A DNA stretch of 64,000 nt from Poriferisodalis sp965204125. GTDB lineage: Bacteria; Actinomycetota; Acidimicrobiia; Acidimicrobiales; Poriferisodalaceae. The stretch lies in contig NZ_OZ241968.1 in NCBI RefSeq assembly GCF_965204125.1, positions 2,666,001-2,730,000 of the forward strand, written 5' to 3'. The position numbers and the translations under genes are program-made. Positions 51,555-60,752 of the stretch are shown piece after piece. Below the pieces are notes generated by a model that was not told where the DNA came from, did no database searches, and saw only the letters and a program-made list of their open reading frames with translations. Within the stretch, counting starts at the first letter, position 1; each line of letters starts with the position of its first letter.

Positions 51555-52467
51555 GCGACTCGGCCAGGACAGTCTCTAGCTCGGCGTCGTCGGGCGGGTC
51601 TGCGCCCGGACGGGTGCAGGTGATTGCGGCGGCTGCGGCCGCACGTTCGGCGATTGCTCGCCATTGCCGCAAGTCGAGCGCGGCGAACGCAGTCCGGTCG
51701 GCGCCGGGCCGCTCCCACAACGAAGCCAGCACGGCGCCCACGAACGCATCGCCCGCCCCCACCGTGTCCACGACGTCGACCGGCGGGGCAGCCACATCGA
51801 GCTGGCCTTCGGCGGTGTACACGGTGACGCCTTGGTGGCCGCGGGTGACGATCACCGTCGAGATCCGGCCGGCAAGCAGCTCGGCGGCGCAGTCGTCGGC
51901 GGCACGCCCGGGCCAGATCCACGCCAGGTCCTCATCGGAGGCCCGGAAGAGGTCGCAGACACTCAGCCAGCGCTTGTGAAAGCGATCCCACCGGTGGCGA
52001 TCCTCGACGATCGCGGGTCGGACATTGGGGTCGAGCGAGACGAGGCCGTCGTGACGCTCGGCAAGCGAGGCCAGCACGTCGGCGGTGCGCCCGCGGAACA
52101 TGCCGAGCGTGCCGCCGTGCAGGATGTGAGGCCCGTGGCCGAGGGCGGCGAGGTCGGCTGCATCGAGGGCCGTGTCGGCAGTGTCGTCTCCTTCGAAACG
52201 GAACGACGGGTGCGGCACCAAGCTGACGATCGCCTTCGCGGTGGGCTCTGCGCCCCGCTCGCACGCCCGCAGGTCGACGCCGCTGCGCTGCAGGTGGCGC
52301 CAGATGAGCTGGCCGGCCTCGTCAGTCGACACCCGTCCCACGAACGCGCTCGGTGCCCCCAGTCGAGCAGCGGCGATGGCGGCGTTCATCGGCCCTCCGC
52401 CGGGCACCGCACGCGATTCATCTCCGTCGAGCACGTCGACCAGCGCCTCGCCGCAGCAGACGATCAT
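51547..52467 (-). CDS. PfkB-family carbohydrate kinase (fructokinase-like)
   Basis: This 306-residue ribokinase/PfkB-family kinase has the N-terminal MIVCCGEALVDVL and GGGPMNAAIAAARLG segments, and the C-terminal catalytic motif DTVGAGDAF with the base Asp. A sugar such as fructose is probable but not proved. ATG 52467 opens directly with the core; an upstream in-frame start at 52497 would add ten basic residues. It is divergent from the acyl-CoA synthetase gene. Confidence 0.92.
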   Translation of the reverse strand: MIVCCGEALVDVLDGDESRAVPGGGPMNAAIAAARLGAPSAFVGRVSTDEAGQLIWRHLQRSGVDLRACERGAEPTAKAIVSLVPHPSFRFEGDDTADTALDAADLAALGHGPHILHGGTLGMFRGRTADVLASLAERHDGLVSLDPNVRPAIVEDRHRWDRFHKRWLSVCDLFRASDEDLAWIWPGRAADDCAAELLAGRISTVIVTRGHQGVTVYTAEGQLDVAAPPVDVVDTVGAGDAFVGAVLASLWERPGADRTAFAALDLRQWRAIAERAAAAAAITCTRPGADPPDDAELETVLAESLR

Positions 52468-52598
52468 CCGGCTGCCGTTGCCGTGCCGCCGCGCCACAGT
52501 CGCCGTGCCGCCCTCATGCCAACGCCTCCACTACGGCAGTCTCGCCCGCGGGCGCAGCCAGATGACGACTCGGCGCTGCGCCCGCAAGACTGTCGGCC

Positions 52599-54209
52599 AT
52601 GTCTGCTGCGACGCCGGTTGCCGTTCCCGACAACTATCCCGCTCTCGTCGACCGGGCGGCCCGACTGTTCGGCGGTTCCGAGGCAATCCGCGACGGCGAC
52701 ATGTCGATGACCTTCGCAGAACTGGCGGAGCGCTCCGAGGCGTGCGCGGCAGCGCTGGTGGCGAATGGTCTCCAACCTGGCGATGCAGTCGGGTTGTGGG
52801 CGCCCAACGCATGGGAGTGGGTGGTCGCAGCCATGGGCACGCTGCGCGCCGGCGGTGTCATCGTGCCGGTCAACACCCGTTTCCGGGGCCGCGAGGCCGC
52901 GTATGTGCTGTCGCGGGCGAGGGTCAAGCTGCTCTTCACCGTGGTCGGTTTCCTCGGGTACGACTACGTGGCTGACCTCGAGGCCGCCGCCTCAGACGGT
53001 CACACCATTGATTCGCTCGAACGCACGGTGATCCTGCGCGGCGACACGCCGCTGGGCACCACCTCGTTCGACGAGTTCGTGGCCACAGCCACTCCCGACG
53101 GCTTCGCAGCAGCTGCGAAGCGCGCAGCCGCCGCCACGGGCGACGACCTCGGACTGGTGATGTTCACCTCGGGCACGACCGGGCTGCCCAAGGGGGTCAT
53201 GATCCGACCGGCGTCGATCATCCGCAGCTTCAGCCAGTACGCCGACGAGCTGGGCATGCGCGCCGGCGATCGGATGCTGGTGATCAACCCGTTCTTTCAC
53301 GCATTCGGATTCTGCGGCTCGATCACGCCGTGCATCGTGAAGGGGGCCACGATCCTGCCCCATCCCGTATTCGAGGTTGAGGCTGTCCTCGAGCGGATCC
53401 AGTCCGAACGAGTGACCGTGCTGCCGGGCCCGCCAGCAATCTTCCAGTCGATGGTCAATTCCGCGGGCCTCGACCGGTACGACACCTCCAGCCTGCGCTC
53501 GGCGATCACCGGAGCGGCGGCGATTCCCGTGGAGACGGTGGTGGCGATGCGCGAACGGCTCGGTTTCGAGACGGTCATCACCGCGTTCGGCATGACTGAG
53601 ACGCACGGTCTGGCCACGATCTGCTCGGCCGGCGACCCGCCGGAGCTGGTGGCCTCCACGAGCGGGAAGGCGCTGGCAGGCATCGAGCTGCGAGTGGTGG
53701 ATGACGACGGTCACGACGTGACTGCTGGCGAGCCGGGGGAGCTGCTGGTGCGCGGCTACTGCGTCACCACGGGCTACCTCGACGATCCCGAGCAGACCGC
53801 CAAGACCATCGATGCCGACGGCTGGCTGCACACCGGCGACATCTGCGTGATGAACGAGCTCGGCTACATCGACATCACCGACCGCAAGAAGGACATGTAC
53901 ATCAACGGCGGCTTCAACGTGTACCCCGCCGAGGTGGAGAACGTCATGTCCGAGCATCCCCAGATCGGCCAGGTGGCGGTCATCGGCGTGCCCGACGAGC
54001 GGCTGGGAGAGGTCGGCGCCGCATTCGTGGTGCCTTCGCCGGCCGGTGCGCCCGATGCCGATGCGCTGCGGGCCTGGTGCCGCGAGCAGATGGCCAACTA
54101 CAAGGTGCCCCGCCATTTCTGGAATGTCGAGGCGCTGCCGCTGAACCCGTCGAACAAGGTGCTCAAGACCGACCTGCGCGAGCTGGCCGCCGAACGCCTC
54201 GGCGGCTGA
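52599..54209 (+). CDS. Fatty-acid/acyl-CoA synthetase (FadD-like)
   Basis: This 536-residue adenylate-forming enzyme has MFTSGTTGLPKGVM, the FGMTETHG motif, GWLHTGDIC, the hinge DRKKDMYINGGFNVYPAEVE and the C-terminal lysine in NPSNKVLKTDLR. It resembles actinobacterial FadD3-type enzymes that activate carboxylic acids in ring or side-chain breakdown, but the substrate cannot be told. It is the second acyl-CoA synthetase in the window (first at 14739). A strong hairpin follows the stop. Confidence 0.92.
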   Translation: MSAATPVAVPDNYPALVDRAARLFGGSEAIRDGDMSMTFAELAERSEACAAALVANGLQPGDAVGLWAPNAWEWVVAAMGTLRAGGVIVPVNTRFRGREAAYVLSRARVKLLFTVVGFLGYDYVADLEAAASDGHTIDSLERTVILRGDTPLGTTSFDEFVATATPDGFAAAAKRAAAATGDDLGLVMFTSGTTGLPKGVMIRPASIIRSFSQYADELGMRAGDRMLVINPFFHAFGFCGSITPCIVKGATILPHPVFEVEAVLERIQSERVTVLPGPPAIFQSMVNSAGLDRYDTSSLRSAITGAAAIPVETVVAMRERLGFETVITAFGMTETHGLATICSAGDPPELVASTSGKALAGIELRVVDDDGHDVTAGEPGELLVRGYCVTTGYLDDPEQTAKTIDADGWLHTGDICVMNELGYIDITDRKKDMYINGGFNVYPAEVENVMSEHPQIGQVAVIGVPDERLGEVGAAFVVPSPAGAPDADALRAWCREQMANYKVPRHFWNVEALPLNPSNKVLKTDLRELAAERLGG

Positions 54210-54234
54210 CCGCCGCTAGCTGCGGGCGCGGCGG

Positions 54235-54277
54235 CGCCCCGGCCAGCGCTCCTGAGCCGATGAGCGCTGCCGGGGCG
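54235..54277. terminator. Long hairpin between convergent genes
   Basis: CGCCCCGG-C-CAGCGCT pairs with AGCGCTG-CCGGGGCG: 15 pairs with one bulged C and a 12-base loop. It lies between the acyl-CoA synthetase stop and the vWA gene stop and is the strongest terminator-like structure in the window. Confidence 0.65.
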
Positions 54278-54323
54278 TCGCCCGGACCGGTCCAGGCGGC
54301 GGAACTGCCCGAACCGGTTCGAT

Positions 54324-56138
54324 CTACTGCAGCCGCCGGGCGGTGTCGATCAGCCGGGCCAGCTCGGCCACGTCGTCGTTGCCCCGGAAATCCCGAGCGA
54401 CAGCGTCGGCTTCCCTGCTGAGGGTGCGCATGGACAGGTCGTCCACGAACCAGCTGTCACGCAGCACCTCGGCGAACTCGGCGGCCACGGCGGCCAGGCG
54501 GAAGTGCCGATCGGCGTCGCCGAAGCTGCGGTGGCTGTCGCGGGGCCTGATCGTGGCGGATGTCTCGGTGATCCGCTCGCTGGCGGGCCGCTGGTAACGC
54601 AGCGTCACCTTGGCCAGCGTCTCGCTGCTGCGACGGCTGCGGCTGTCGGGGTCGACCAGCGTCAGCTCGTACAGCGCAGTGGCGCTCTGGCCGATGGCGA
54701 CCTCGCCGGCGTCAACAGCGTCATTGCGGAAGTCGCGGTCGGCCACGTCGCGGTTCTCGAAGCCGATCAGCCGGTAGGCGGCCACGGTGTCGGGGTTGAA
54801 GATCACCTGCACCTTGGCGTCACGGGCGGCAACCGAGACGAACGAGGTGATGTCGCCGCCGAGCAGGCGCCACGCCTCGTCGTGGTCGTCGATGTAGTGG
54901 TAGGAGCCGTCGGCCCGGTTGGCGAGCTGCTCCATCAGCTCGTCGTTGAACGGGCCCAGCCCGACGCCGATCGTGGACAGGCCGATGTCGGAGCGCTCGC
55001 CGAGCTGGCGCAGGATCCGGTCGGTCTCGGTGGCGCCCACGTTGGCGACGCCGTCGGAGAACAGCAGCACCAGCACGTGGCGTCCCCGGCTGGCTTCGCT
55101 CTCGGCCATGCGGAAGCCGGTCACGAGGCCGTCGGCGACGTTGGTGCTGCCGCCGGGCCGCACGTCTCGCTGGATGCGCCGGATCAGGTCGTCGTGGTCG
55201 CGGCCGACTGCGGCCGGCCTCGCGACGGTGCGGGCGTGGTCCTCATAGGCCACCACGCCCACCCGGGTCTCGGGTTCGAGGCCTTCGAGCAGCAGGTCGA
55301 CGGCGTCATAGACCAGCTCGATGCGCCGGGTGCGGTCGTTGCCGGTGCCCGTTTCCTGGTTCATCGAGCCCGAGCTGTCGAGCACCAGGATGATGCTGTC
55401 GGGCTGCACGGCGTCCGACACGACGTGCGGTGCCTGCACGCCCACCCGTAGCAGCAGGTCGCCGTCGTCTGCAAACGGCGACGGCGCGGCATCCACGCTG
55501 ATCGTGAACTCGTCGATCTCGTCGGGGTAGCCGCCGTCGAAGTAGTTGACGAACTCCTCCACCCGCACGGCTTCGAACGGCGGCAGCTGGCCGCCATCGA
55601 GGAAGTTGCGGGCGACGGTGTACGAGGCTGTGTCCACGTCGAGCGCGAACGTCGAGAACGGGTCGTCGGCGGTGTCGACGAACGGGTTCACGCCGTAGTC
55701 GACGAAGTTGTCGGGCTCGGCGGGGCGTCGCCGCTCCGATGGCTCGTGCTCGGGCGCCGCGGACTGCACTGATTCGGATTGAGCGACGCCGCCGCCCGAA
55801 GCGGCATCGTCGGACATCTCCTCTTCGTCCATGTAGTCGGACTCGCCAGACACGGCCGCCTCGATGTCCTCTGCTGCCGCGCCGCCGCTGAGCGCTCCCG
55901 TTGCGCCCTCGTCAGCGTCGTCGGTGTGATCGTCGCCGGCCGGTCGCTCCCGGTCCTCCGACGCTGCAGCGGTCGTCTGCGTGATCTCGTCGCTGTCTGG
56001 CGTCGCCGCGCTGTCGTCGTCGGCGTCAGTCGACGTGCAGGCCGCCGCAGCGAAGCACAGCGCCAGCAGCGTGACAGCAATGCGCCAGGCGAATCCTCGG
56101 TTTCGTTTCGTTCGATGCGGAGTGCGTGTGTGCAACAT
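54324..56138 (-). CDS. vWA-domain lipoprotein (YfbK-like)
   Basis: This 604-residue exported protein has a basic N-terminus, a hydrophobic segment (AVTLLALCFAAAAC) with a probable lipid-modified Cys34 and a disordered Asp/Glu/Thr/Ser-rich region to about 130. A YfbK-type N-terminal domain follows (VDTASYTVARNFLDGGQLP). The von Willebrand A domain has a perfect MIDAS (LVLDSSGSMNQ), and a C-terminal DUF3520-like part ends the protein. It is probably surface-attached; the function of this family is unknown. ATG 56138 follows AAGGGGGA. The 293-base gap upstream (56139-56431) shows no gene and likely holds its promoter. Confidence 0.9.
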   Translation of the reverse strand: MLHTRTPHRTKRNRGFAWRIAVTLLALCFAAAACTSTDADDDSAATPDSDEITQTTAAASEDRERPAGDDHTDDADEGATGALSGGAAAEDIEAAVSGESDYMDEEEMSDDAASGGGVAQSESVQSAAPEHEPSERRRPAEPDNFVDYGVNPFVDTADDPFSTFALDVDTASYTVARNFLDGGQLPPFEAVRVEEFVNYFDGGYPDEIDEFTISVDAAPSPFADDGDLLLRVGVQAPHVVSDAVQPDSIILVLDSSGSMNQETGTGNDRTRRIELVYDAVDLLLEGLEPETRVGVVAYEDHARTVARPAAVGRDHDDLIRRIQRDVRPGGSTNVADGLVTGFRMAESEASRGRHVLVLLFSDGVANVGATETDRILRQLGERSDIGLSTIGVGLGPFNDELMEQLANRADGSYHYIDDHDEAWRLLGGDITSFVSVAARDAKVQVIFNPDTVAAYRLIGFENRDVADRDFRNDAVDAGEVAIGQSATALYELTLVDPDSRSRRSSETLAKVTLRYQRPASERITETSATIRPRDSHRSFGDADRHFRLAAVAAEFAEVLRDSWFVDDLSMRTLSREADAVARDFRGNDDVAELARLIDTARRLQ

Positions 56139-56431
56139 CTCGGTCCCCCTTGCGTCTGTTGCCTTCAGCCGCACAGGGCTCTGCAGCGGTGCTGCGGGAT
56201 GTGCGACTTGCTGGCTCGACGCCGGTTGACCCGAGGGCGTTCCGCCTATGTCAGAGGAGCAACGGCCTTGTCATGGGGACGCAAATTGCGACGACTGCCC
56301 GACACACAGGCGCAACTTTCGTCACACAGCCCACAGTCAGGTCCCGGCCGCGATGACCGCTGCTGATAGCGCCAGCGCCGTTCCGGGCGGTTCGGCCCGC
56401 CACCGAGGCGCTCGGCTGTCGGGCGAGCCGG

Positions 56432-57031
56432 TCAGTCCTGCTTGGACTTGCCGGCGGCCTTCTGGTTCTTTTTCCAGATGCGGACTTCGGCGAGCGCGTC
56501 AGGGCCGTCGATGTCGGCCACCGAGCGCGGCTGGCGGTCGGCGAACGGGCCGGCCACGGCTTTCCAGCCGCGGGGCGCCACGCCGAAGCGCTTGGCCAGG
56601 ATCGCCACGAAGATCTTGGCCTTCTCGTCGCCGTAGCCGGGCAGCGCCCGCAGCCGGTCATACAGCGCCTTGCCGCTGCGCGCATCGGCCCAGACAGCGC
56701 CGGCGTCGCCGTCGTAGTGCTCGACGATGTGGCGGGCCAGCTCACCGCAGCGCTTCGCCATCGATCCGGGAAAGCGATGCAATGCCGGTTTGGTCTTGAA
56801 GGCGGCTTCGAGCTCGTCGGGGTCCATCTCGGCAATGGCGGCCGGCGAGAAGCGGTCGCCCAGCCGTTCAGCCAGCCGGGCCGGTCCCTTGAAGGCCCAT
56901 TCCATCGGGATCTGCTGGTCGAGCATCATCCCCAGCAGCAGTGCAAACGGATCGTCCCGAACAAGCTGATCGGCCTCCGGGTCGCCCGTGACCGCCAGCG
57001 TCCCCCCAATGTCACCCGCGCTGCTCGCCAT
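56432..57031 (-). CDS. HhH-GPD family DNA glycosylase-like protein
   Basis: This 199-residue protein has the helix-hairpin-helix segment LRALPGYGDEKAKIFVAILAKRFGV and the LLLGMMLDQQIPMEWAFKGP opening of the HhH-GPD superfamily (base-excision repair glycosylases). It is shorter than Nth/MutY and lacks the iron-sulfur cysteines. The target lesion is unknown, and a divergent actinobacterial branch is likely. Confidence 0.88.
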   Translation of the reverse strand: MASSAGDIGGTLAVTGDPEADQLVRDDPFALLLGMMLDQQIPMEWAFKGPARLAERLGDRFSPAAIAEMDPDELEAAFKTKPALHRFPGSMAKRCGELARHIVEHYDGDAGAVWADARSGKALYDRLRALPGYGDEKAKIFVAILAKRFGVAPRGWKAVAGPFADRQPRSVADIDGPDALAEVRIWKKNQKAAGKSKQD

Positions 57032-57132
57032 GGAGCCGCACGCTACTGCGACGGAACTGGCGACGGCGTTGGTGGGTTCGCCGGAAAAGGAAATGAGTTT
57101 GCGGCGCGCACGGCTCCGCGTATGGTCAGGGC

Positions 57133-57558
57133 ATGGAGTGGTCGAGCGTGGGGCCGATGCTGTCGGTGTTCGTTCCCATCGCCATCGCGTTCGCCGGCGG
57201 CGTGTGGGCAGTGATCAAGTGGGGCTTCGGGGGAGTCACGGACCGCATCGACGGTGTGGTCGATCTCGTCAACATCCGGTTCGATGACCAGAACGACCGG
57301 GTTGATGCCCGGTTCGATGCAGTCGATTACCGCTTCGATGCGGTCGACCACCGGTTCGAGTCCGTAGATGCCCGGTTTGATGCAATCGACCACCGGTTCG
57401 AGTCCGTGGATGCCCGATTCGATGGGGTGGACCACCGGTTCGAGGGGCTGGACAAGCGCATTGACGGCATCGACCGGCGCATCGACGAGATGCGTGTGGA
57501 CCTCCGGGCGATTGTCAACCGGGTGGACTCATTGCACGCATCCGTAGCAACCGCATAG
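57133..57558 (+). CDS. Membrane-anchored heptad-repeat coiled-coil protein
   Basis: This 141-residue protein begins with one membrane segment (MLSVFVPIAIAFAGGVWAVI). About a dozen regular heptads follow of the form D-x-R-F-D/E-x-V (DARFDAV, DYRFDAV, DHRFESV and others), and it ends in a short amphipathic stretch. The pattern fits a cytoplasmic or periplasmic homo-oligomeric coiled coil, as in small phage-like or DUF-type coiled-coil proteins. No function is known. The DNA repeats in 21-base steps. Confidence 0.7.
   Translation: MEWSSVGPMLSVFVPIAIAFAGGVWAVIKWGFGGVTDRIDGVVDLVNIRFDDQNDRVDARFDAVDYRFDAVDHRFESVDARFDAIDHRFESVDARFDGVDHRFEGLDKRIDGIDRRIDEMRVDLRAIVNRVDSLHASVATA
57300..57482 (+). repeat. 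21-bp tandem repeats encoding heptads
   Basis: Units such as GATGCCCGGTTCGATGCAGTC recur about eight times with changes; paired units (42 bases) are the most alike. The phase of seven codons keeps the coiled-coil register, so copy number can vary without a frameshift. Confidence 0.8.
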
Positions 57559-57657
57559 CCACCGACGGTCCAGCCGGATCCGTTGCTGCGCAGACAAGAA
57601 CCGCGGCCGCCCGGTCAACGCGCACTGCGCTCCAGCTGAGTGCCCTTGAAGGGCAGA

Positions 57658-58143
57658 ATGCCGTTTGTGGATGGCTGCGTGTTCTGTCGGATCGCCTCAG
57701 GGGCCGAGCCCTGCCATGCGGTGTACGAAGACGAGCAGTGCTTGGCGTTCCTGGACGTCTTTCCGAATACCGAAGCGTTCAGCGTGGTGATCACGAAGGA
57801 GTGTCTTCCTAGCGACATCGCACGAGCGGACGGTCATGTTGCTGCGGGCCTGTTGGAGGCAGCGCGCCGGGTTGCCGCCAAGATCGCCGCTGCGTATGAC
57901 GACGTGGACCGCTGCGCGGTCGTGTTCGAGGGCATGATGATCGATCACCTGCATGCCAAGGTCATTCCGCTGCATCGGACTGCTGGCGTGCAGCCGAGCC
58001 CCGAGTCGGGAACGACGGCTCGTGGTGACCAGTACTTTGAGGCCTATCCCGGCTATGTGACCACTGAGATCGCAGCCAGTCGGGCAGACGACGATCACTT
58101 GGCTGCGGTTGCCGCCAAGATCAACTCGCAGGGCAGGCGTTGA
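57658..58143 (+). CDS. Divergent HIT-domain protein
   Basis: This 161-residue HIT-superfamily protein has the opening CVFCRIASGAEPCHAVYEDEQCLAFLD typical of HIT hydrolases, but the triad reads H97-L-H99-A-K101 with Lys at the third position, then H106. The fold and CxxC zinc pair (C7/C10) are kept. Altered chemistry or another nucleotide substrate is possible. ATG 57658 follows AAGGG at good spacing; a GTG at 57640 is less likely. The stop shares a base with the start of the next gene. Confidence 0.82.
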   Translation: MPFVDGCVFCRIASGAEPCHAVYEDEQCLAFLDVFPNTEAFSVVITKECLPSDIARADGHVAAGLLEAARRVAAKIAAAYDDVDRCAVVFEGMMIDHLHAKVIPLHRTAGVQPSPESGTTARGDQYFEAYPGYVTTEIAASRADDDHLAAVAAKINSQGRR

Positions 58144-59132
58144 TGGGTGAAGCAGTTCCGTTTCCGACCGCCCAGCCGCGGGGGTACGAGTGGCTAGAGG
58201 GCGAGCCGGCGTTCGATGCCGAGCGGCATCTGCAGCTCGAAGAGCCGGCTGAGGTGCTGATGCTGGCCGACCTCGGCTATGACGCCGCCGAGATTGCCAC
58301 GAAGGCCACGCCGGTGGCGCTGTCGTCACCGTTCCGGATGCTGAGCGACGAGGGCTCGGCAATCATGCTGGAAACCGCCCGGCGGCTGCGCTGCTTCACC
58401 CGCCCGGCGGGGGAGCGCATCGAACGGACCGTGCGCGGCGGTTGTTACCGCTCACGCTGGCTGCGGGACCTGTGCCTCAGCCCAGAGGTGACAGCACATC
58501 TCGAAGCGATCTACAGCATCGAGATCGCCCCGCACCCGATGCCGGTGCACTTAGGCCACATCAACTACGAGCCGTCGCAGATCGATGTGGGCATCGACAA
58601 GTGGCATCACGACACGCTGCCGCTCGACTACGTGCTGGCAGTGACCGACCCGGCGCGGGTTGCCGGCGGGCGTTTCGAGTGGTTCGGGGGCACCAAGCAC
58701 GAAGCCGCTGAGCTGGCCGAGTCCGGCGAGCAGGTTCCGGCTGAGCGGACGGTCGCTCCCGAGTTTCCCGGACCCGGTTATGCCGTCGCGCTGCACGGCG
58801 ACATGGTGGTGCACCGCGCTGGCCCGCTCGACGAGATGTGCGAGCGCATCTCGATGGTGAACGGCTACGTGGCGACTGGCGCCGCGGTCGACGAGCAGAG
58901 CCGCACGTCCGACCTGATCGGCATCGACGACCCAGAGGTGCTGTGGACCGAATGGGCCAAGTTCGCGGCATGGCGGAGCAAGGATCGCTTGGCGCATCTG
59001 ATCGATGAGCTGGAGTTCACCTCCGACCGCGACGCCGTCATCACCCAGCTGGAAAGCGCGATCGACGATGCGCAGCGTGCCGTCGCCGAGATGCGCGCCG
59101 GCGAGAAGGGCCTGCTGCACTACGGCGACTGA
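58143..59132 (+). CDS. Probable 2-oxoglutarate/Fe(II)-type oxygenase
   Basis: This 329-residue protein shows the facial triad in the expected order: H155-H156-D157 (KWHHDTLPL, giving H-x-D) and H224 (DMVVHRAGPL), followed by R235 for a 2-oxoglutarate carboxylate. Between them lies the strand GGRFEWFGGTKHEAAEL. Phytanoyl-CoA-type hydroxylases have this layout, though overall similarity is not clear enough to name a subfamily. ATG 58143 overlaps the HIT stop (TGATG), suggesting the two proteins work in the same pathway. Confidence 0.72.
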   Translation: MGEAVPFPTAQPRGYEWLEGEPAFDAERHLQLEEPAEVLMLADLGYDAAEIATKATPVALSSPFRMLSDEGSAIMLETARRLRCFTRPAGERIERTVRGGCYRSRWLRDLCLSPEVTAHLEAIYSIEIAPHPMPVHLGHINYEPSQIDVGIDKWHHDTLPLDYVLAVTDPARVAGGRFEWFGGTKHEAAELAESGEQVPAERTVAPEFPGPGYAVALHGDMVVHRAGPLDEMCERISMVNGYVATGAAVDEQSRTSDLIGIDDPEVLWTEWAKFAAWRSKDRLAHLIDELEFTSDRDAVITQLESAIDDAQRAVAEMRAGEKGLLHYGD

Positions 59133-59288
59133 GCGGCCGGATTCGCTGCGGCGCGGGCTGTTGCGGCGCTGCGAGCAGCCCTTCGGCTGAGCGGTAACCC
59201 CGCGGTATTGCCGATGCATGAATGGTCGCGGCGTCGAGGCCCGGTTGCGATGGCGCGCAGCGGCTGGCCGATTTGCGATGCTGGCGCG

Positions 59289-60716
59289 ATGCAAACGCAG
59301 ATGCTCATTGGAGGCCGCTGGCACGGCGCCGCAGGCGGCGAGCTGATCGACGTGCTGGACCCAGCAACCGGCGACGTTGCCGCCGGAGTCGCGGCAGGAA
59401 CACCGGCCGATGCCGTAGCCGCGTGCGATGCAGCTGCTGCGTCACAGCCTGGCTGGGCAGCCACGGCGCCGCGTGTCCGCTCCGAGATCCTGCGCGACTC
59501 CCACCGGATCCTGATCGAGCACTCCGACGAACTGGCTGACCTCATCACGCTGGAGAACGGCAAGCCCCGAGCCGACGCCATCGGCGAGGTGGCCTACGCC
59601 GCAGAGTTCTTTCGCTGGAATGCCGAGGAAGCGGTGCGCATCCATGGCTCGATCAGCGTCGCGCCCTCGGGTGCCAACCGCATCATCACCCGCCACCCGC
59701 CCGTCGGCGTCGTGGCCATGATCACGCCGTGGAACTTCCCGGCCGCCATGATCACCCGCAAGCTCGCCCCGGCACTGGCCGCCGGCAACACGGTGGTCAT
59801 CAAGCCGCCCCGGGAAGCCCCGCTGACCTCGCTGCGGGTCGCCGAGTTGCTGGCTGAGGCGGGGGTGCCGCCGGGCGTCGTCAACCTCGTGCCCACCGCC
59901 AACTCGGGCGCGTGGCTCGACGCCGTCGTGGACCACCGAGCCGTGCGGATGCTGTCGTTCACCGGCTCCACCGAAGTCGGCCGGGTGCTGCTGAAGCGTT
60001 GCGCCGACCGGGTGCTCAAGGTGGTGATGGAGCTCGGCGGCAACGCACCGTTCGTCGTATTCGCCGACGCCGACCTCGAAGCCGCCACGGCTGGCGCCAT
60101 GGTCGCCAAGATGCGCCACTCGGCCGAGACCTGCACGGCAGCCAACCGGTTCTTCGTGGAGGCGCCAGTTCACGACGAGTTCATCGAACGGCTGGCGACG
60201 GAAATGGGCGCGATGAAGGTCGGCAACGGCAGCGACCCCGACGTCACCTGCGGACCCATGATCAACGCCGCATCTGTGTCCAATATCGACCGGCTGGTGC
60301 GCTCGGCAGTCGACGGGGGAGCCACCGCTGTCACCGGCGGCGCTGCCATCGACGGCCCGGGCTTCTTCTACGAGCCGACGGTGCTCGGCGGCGTGGAGCC
60401 CGGCGCGCCCATCACCCGCGAGGAGATCTTCGGGCCGGTCGCGCCCGTCACCAGCTTCACCGACACCGACGCGATGATCGCCGCCGCCAACGACACCGAG
60501 ATGGGCCTCATCGGCTACGTGTACACACAGGACCTGGCCAAGGGCCTGGCGGTCAGCGAGCGCATCGAGGCCGGCATGATCGGCCTGAACCGTGGCGCTG
60601 TGTCTGACCCCGCGGCGCCCTTCGGCGGCATGAAGCAGTCGGGCCTGGGCCGCGAAGGCGCCAGCGAAGGCATCTACGAGTTCTGCGAGACCCAGTACAT
60701 CGCCGCCGAGTGGTAG
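59289..60716 (+). CDS. Aldehyde dehydrogenase (succinate-semialdehyde dehydrogenase-like)
   Basis: This 475-residue NAD(P)-dependent aldehyde dehydrogenase has the nucleophile Cys282 (SAETCTAANRFF), the general base Glu248 (VVMELGGNAPF), TPWNFPAAMITRKLAPALAAGNTVVIKP and GMKQSGLGREGASEGI. This last block and the overall sequence favour the GabD/succinate-semialdehyde type, but other short aldehydes are possible. ATG 59289 gives the normal start. It faces an aldolase gene tail to tail across a perfect hairpin. Confidence 0.93.
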   Translation: MQTQMLIGGRWHGAAGGELIDVLDPATGDVAAGVAAGTPADAVAACDAAAASQPGWAATAPRVRSEILRDSHRILIEHSDELADLITLENGKPRADAIGEVAYAAEFFRWNAEEAVRIHGSISVAPSGANRIITRHPPVGVVAMITPWNFPAAMITRKLAPALAAGNTVVIKPPREAPLTSLRVAELLAEAGVPPGVVNLVPTANSGAWLDAVVDHRAVRMLSFTGSTEVGRVLLKRCADRVLKVVMELGGNAPFVVFADADLEAATAGAMVAKMRHSAETCTAANRFFVEAPVHDEFIERLATEMGAMKVGNGSDPDVTCGPMINAASVSNIDRLVRSAVDGGATAVTGGAAIDGPGFFYEPTVLGGVEPGAPITREEIFGPVAPVTSFTDTDAMIAAANDTEMGLIGYVYTQDLAKGLAVSERIEAGMIGLNRGAVSDPAAPFGGMKQSGLGREGASEGIYEFCETQYIAAEW

Positions 60717-60728
60717 CTGGCGTGTTCC

Positions 60729-60746
60729 GCGCCGAAGGCCCGGCGC
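60729..60746. terminator. Hairpin between convergent genes
   Basis: GCGCCG and CGGCGC form a perfect stem with an AAGGCC loop, between the aldehyde dehydrogenase and aldolase stops. It probably works in both directions. Confidence 0.55.
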
Positions 60747-60752
60747 AGGGGC

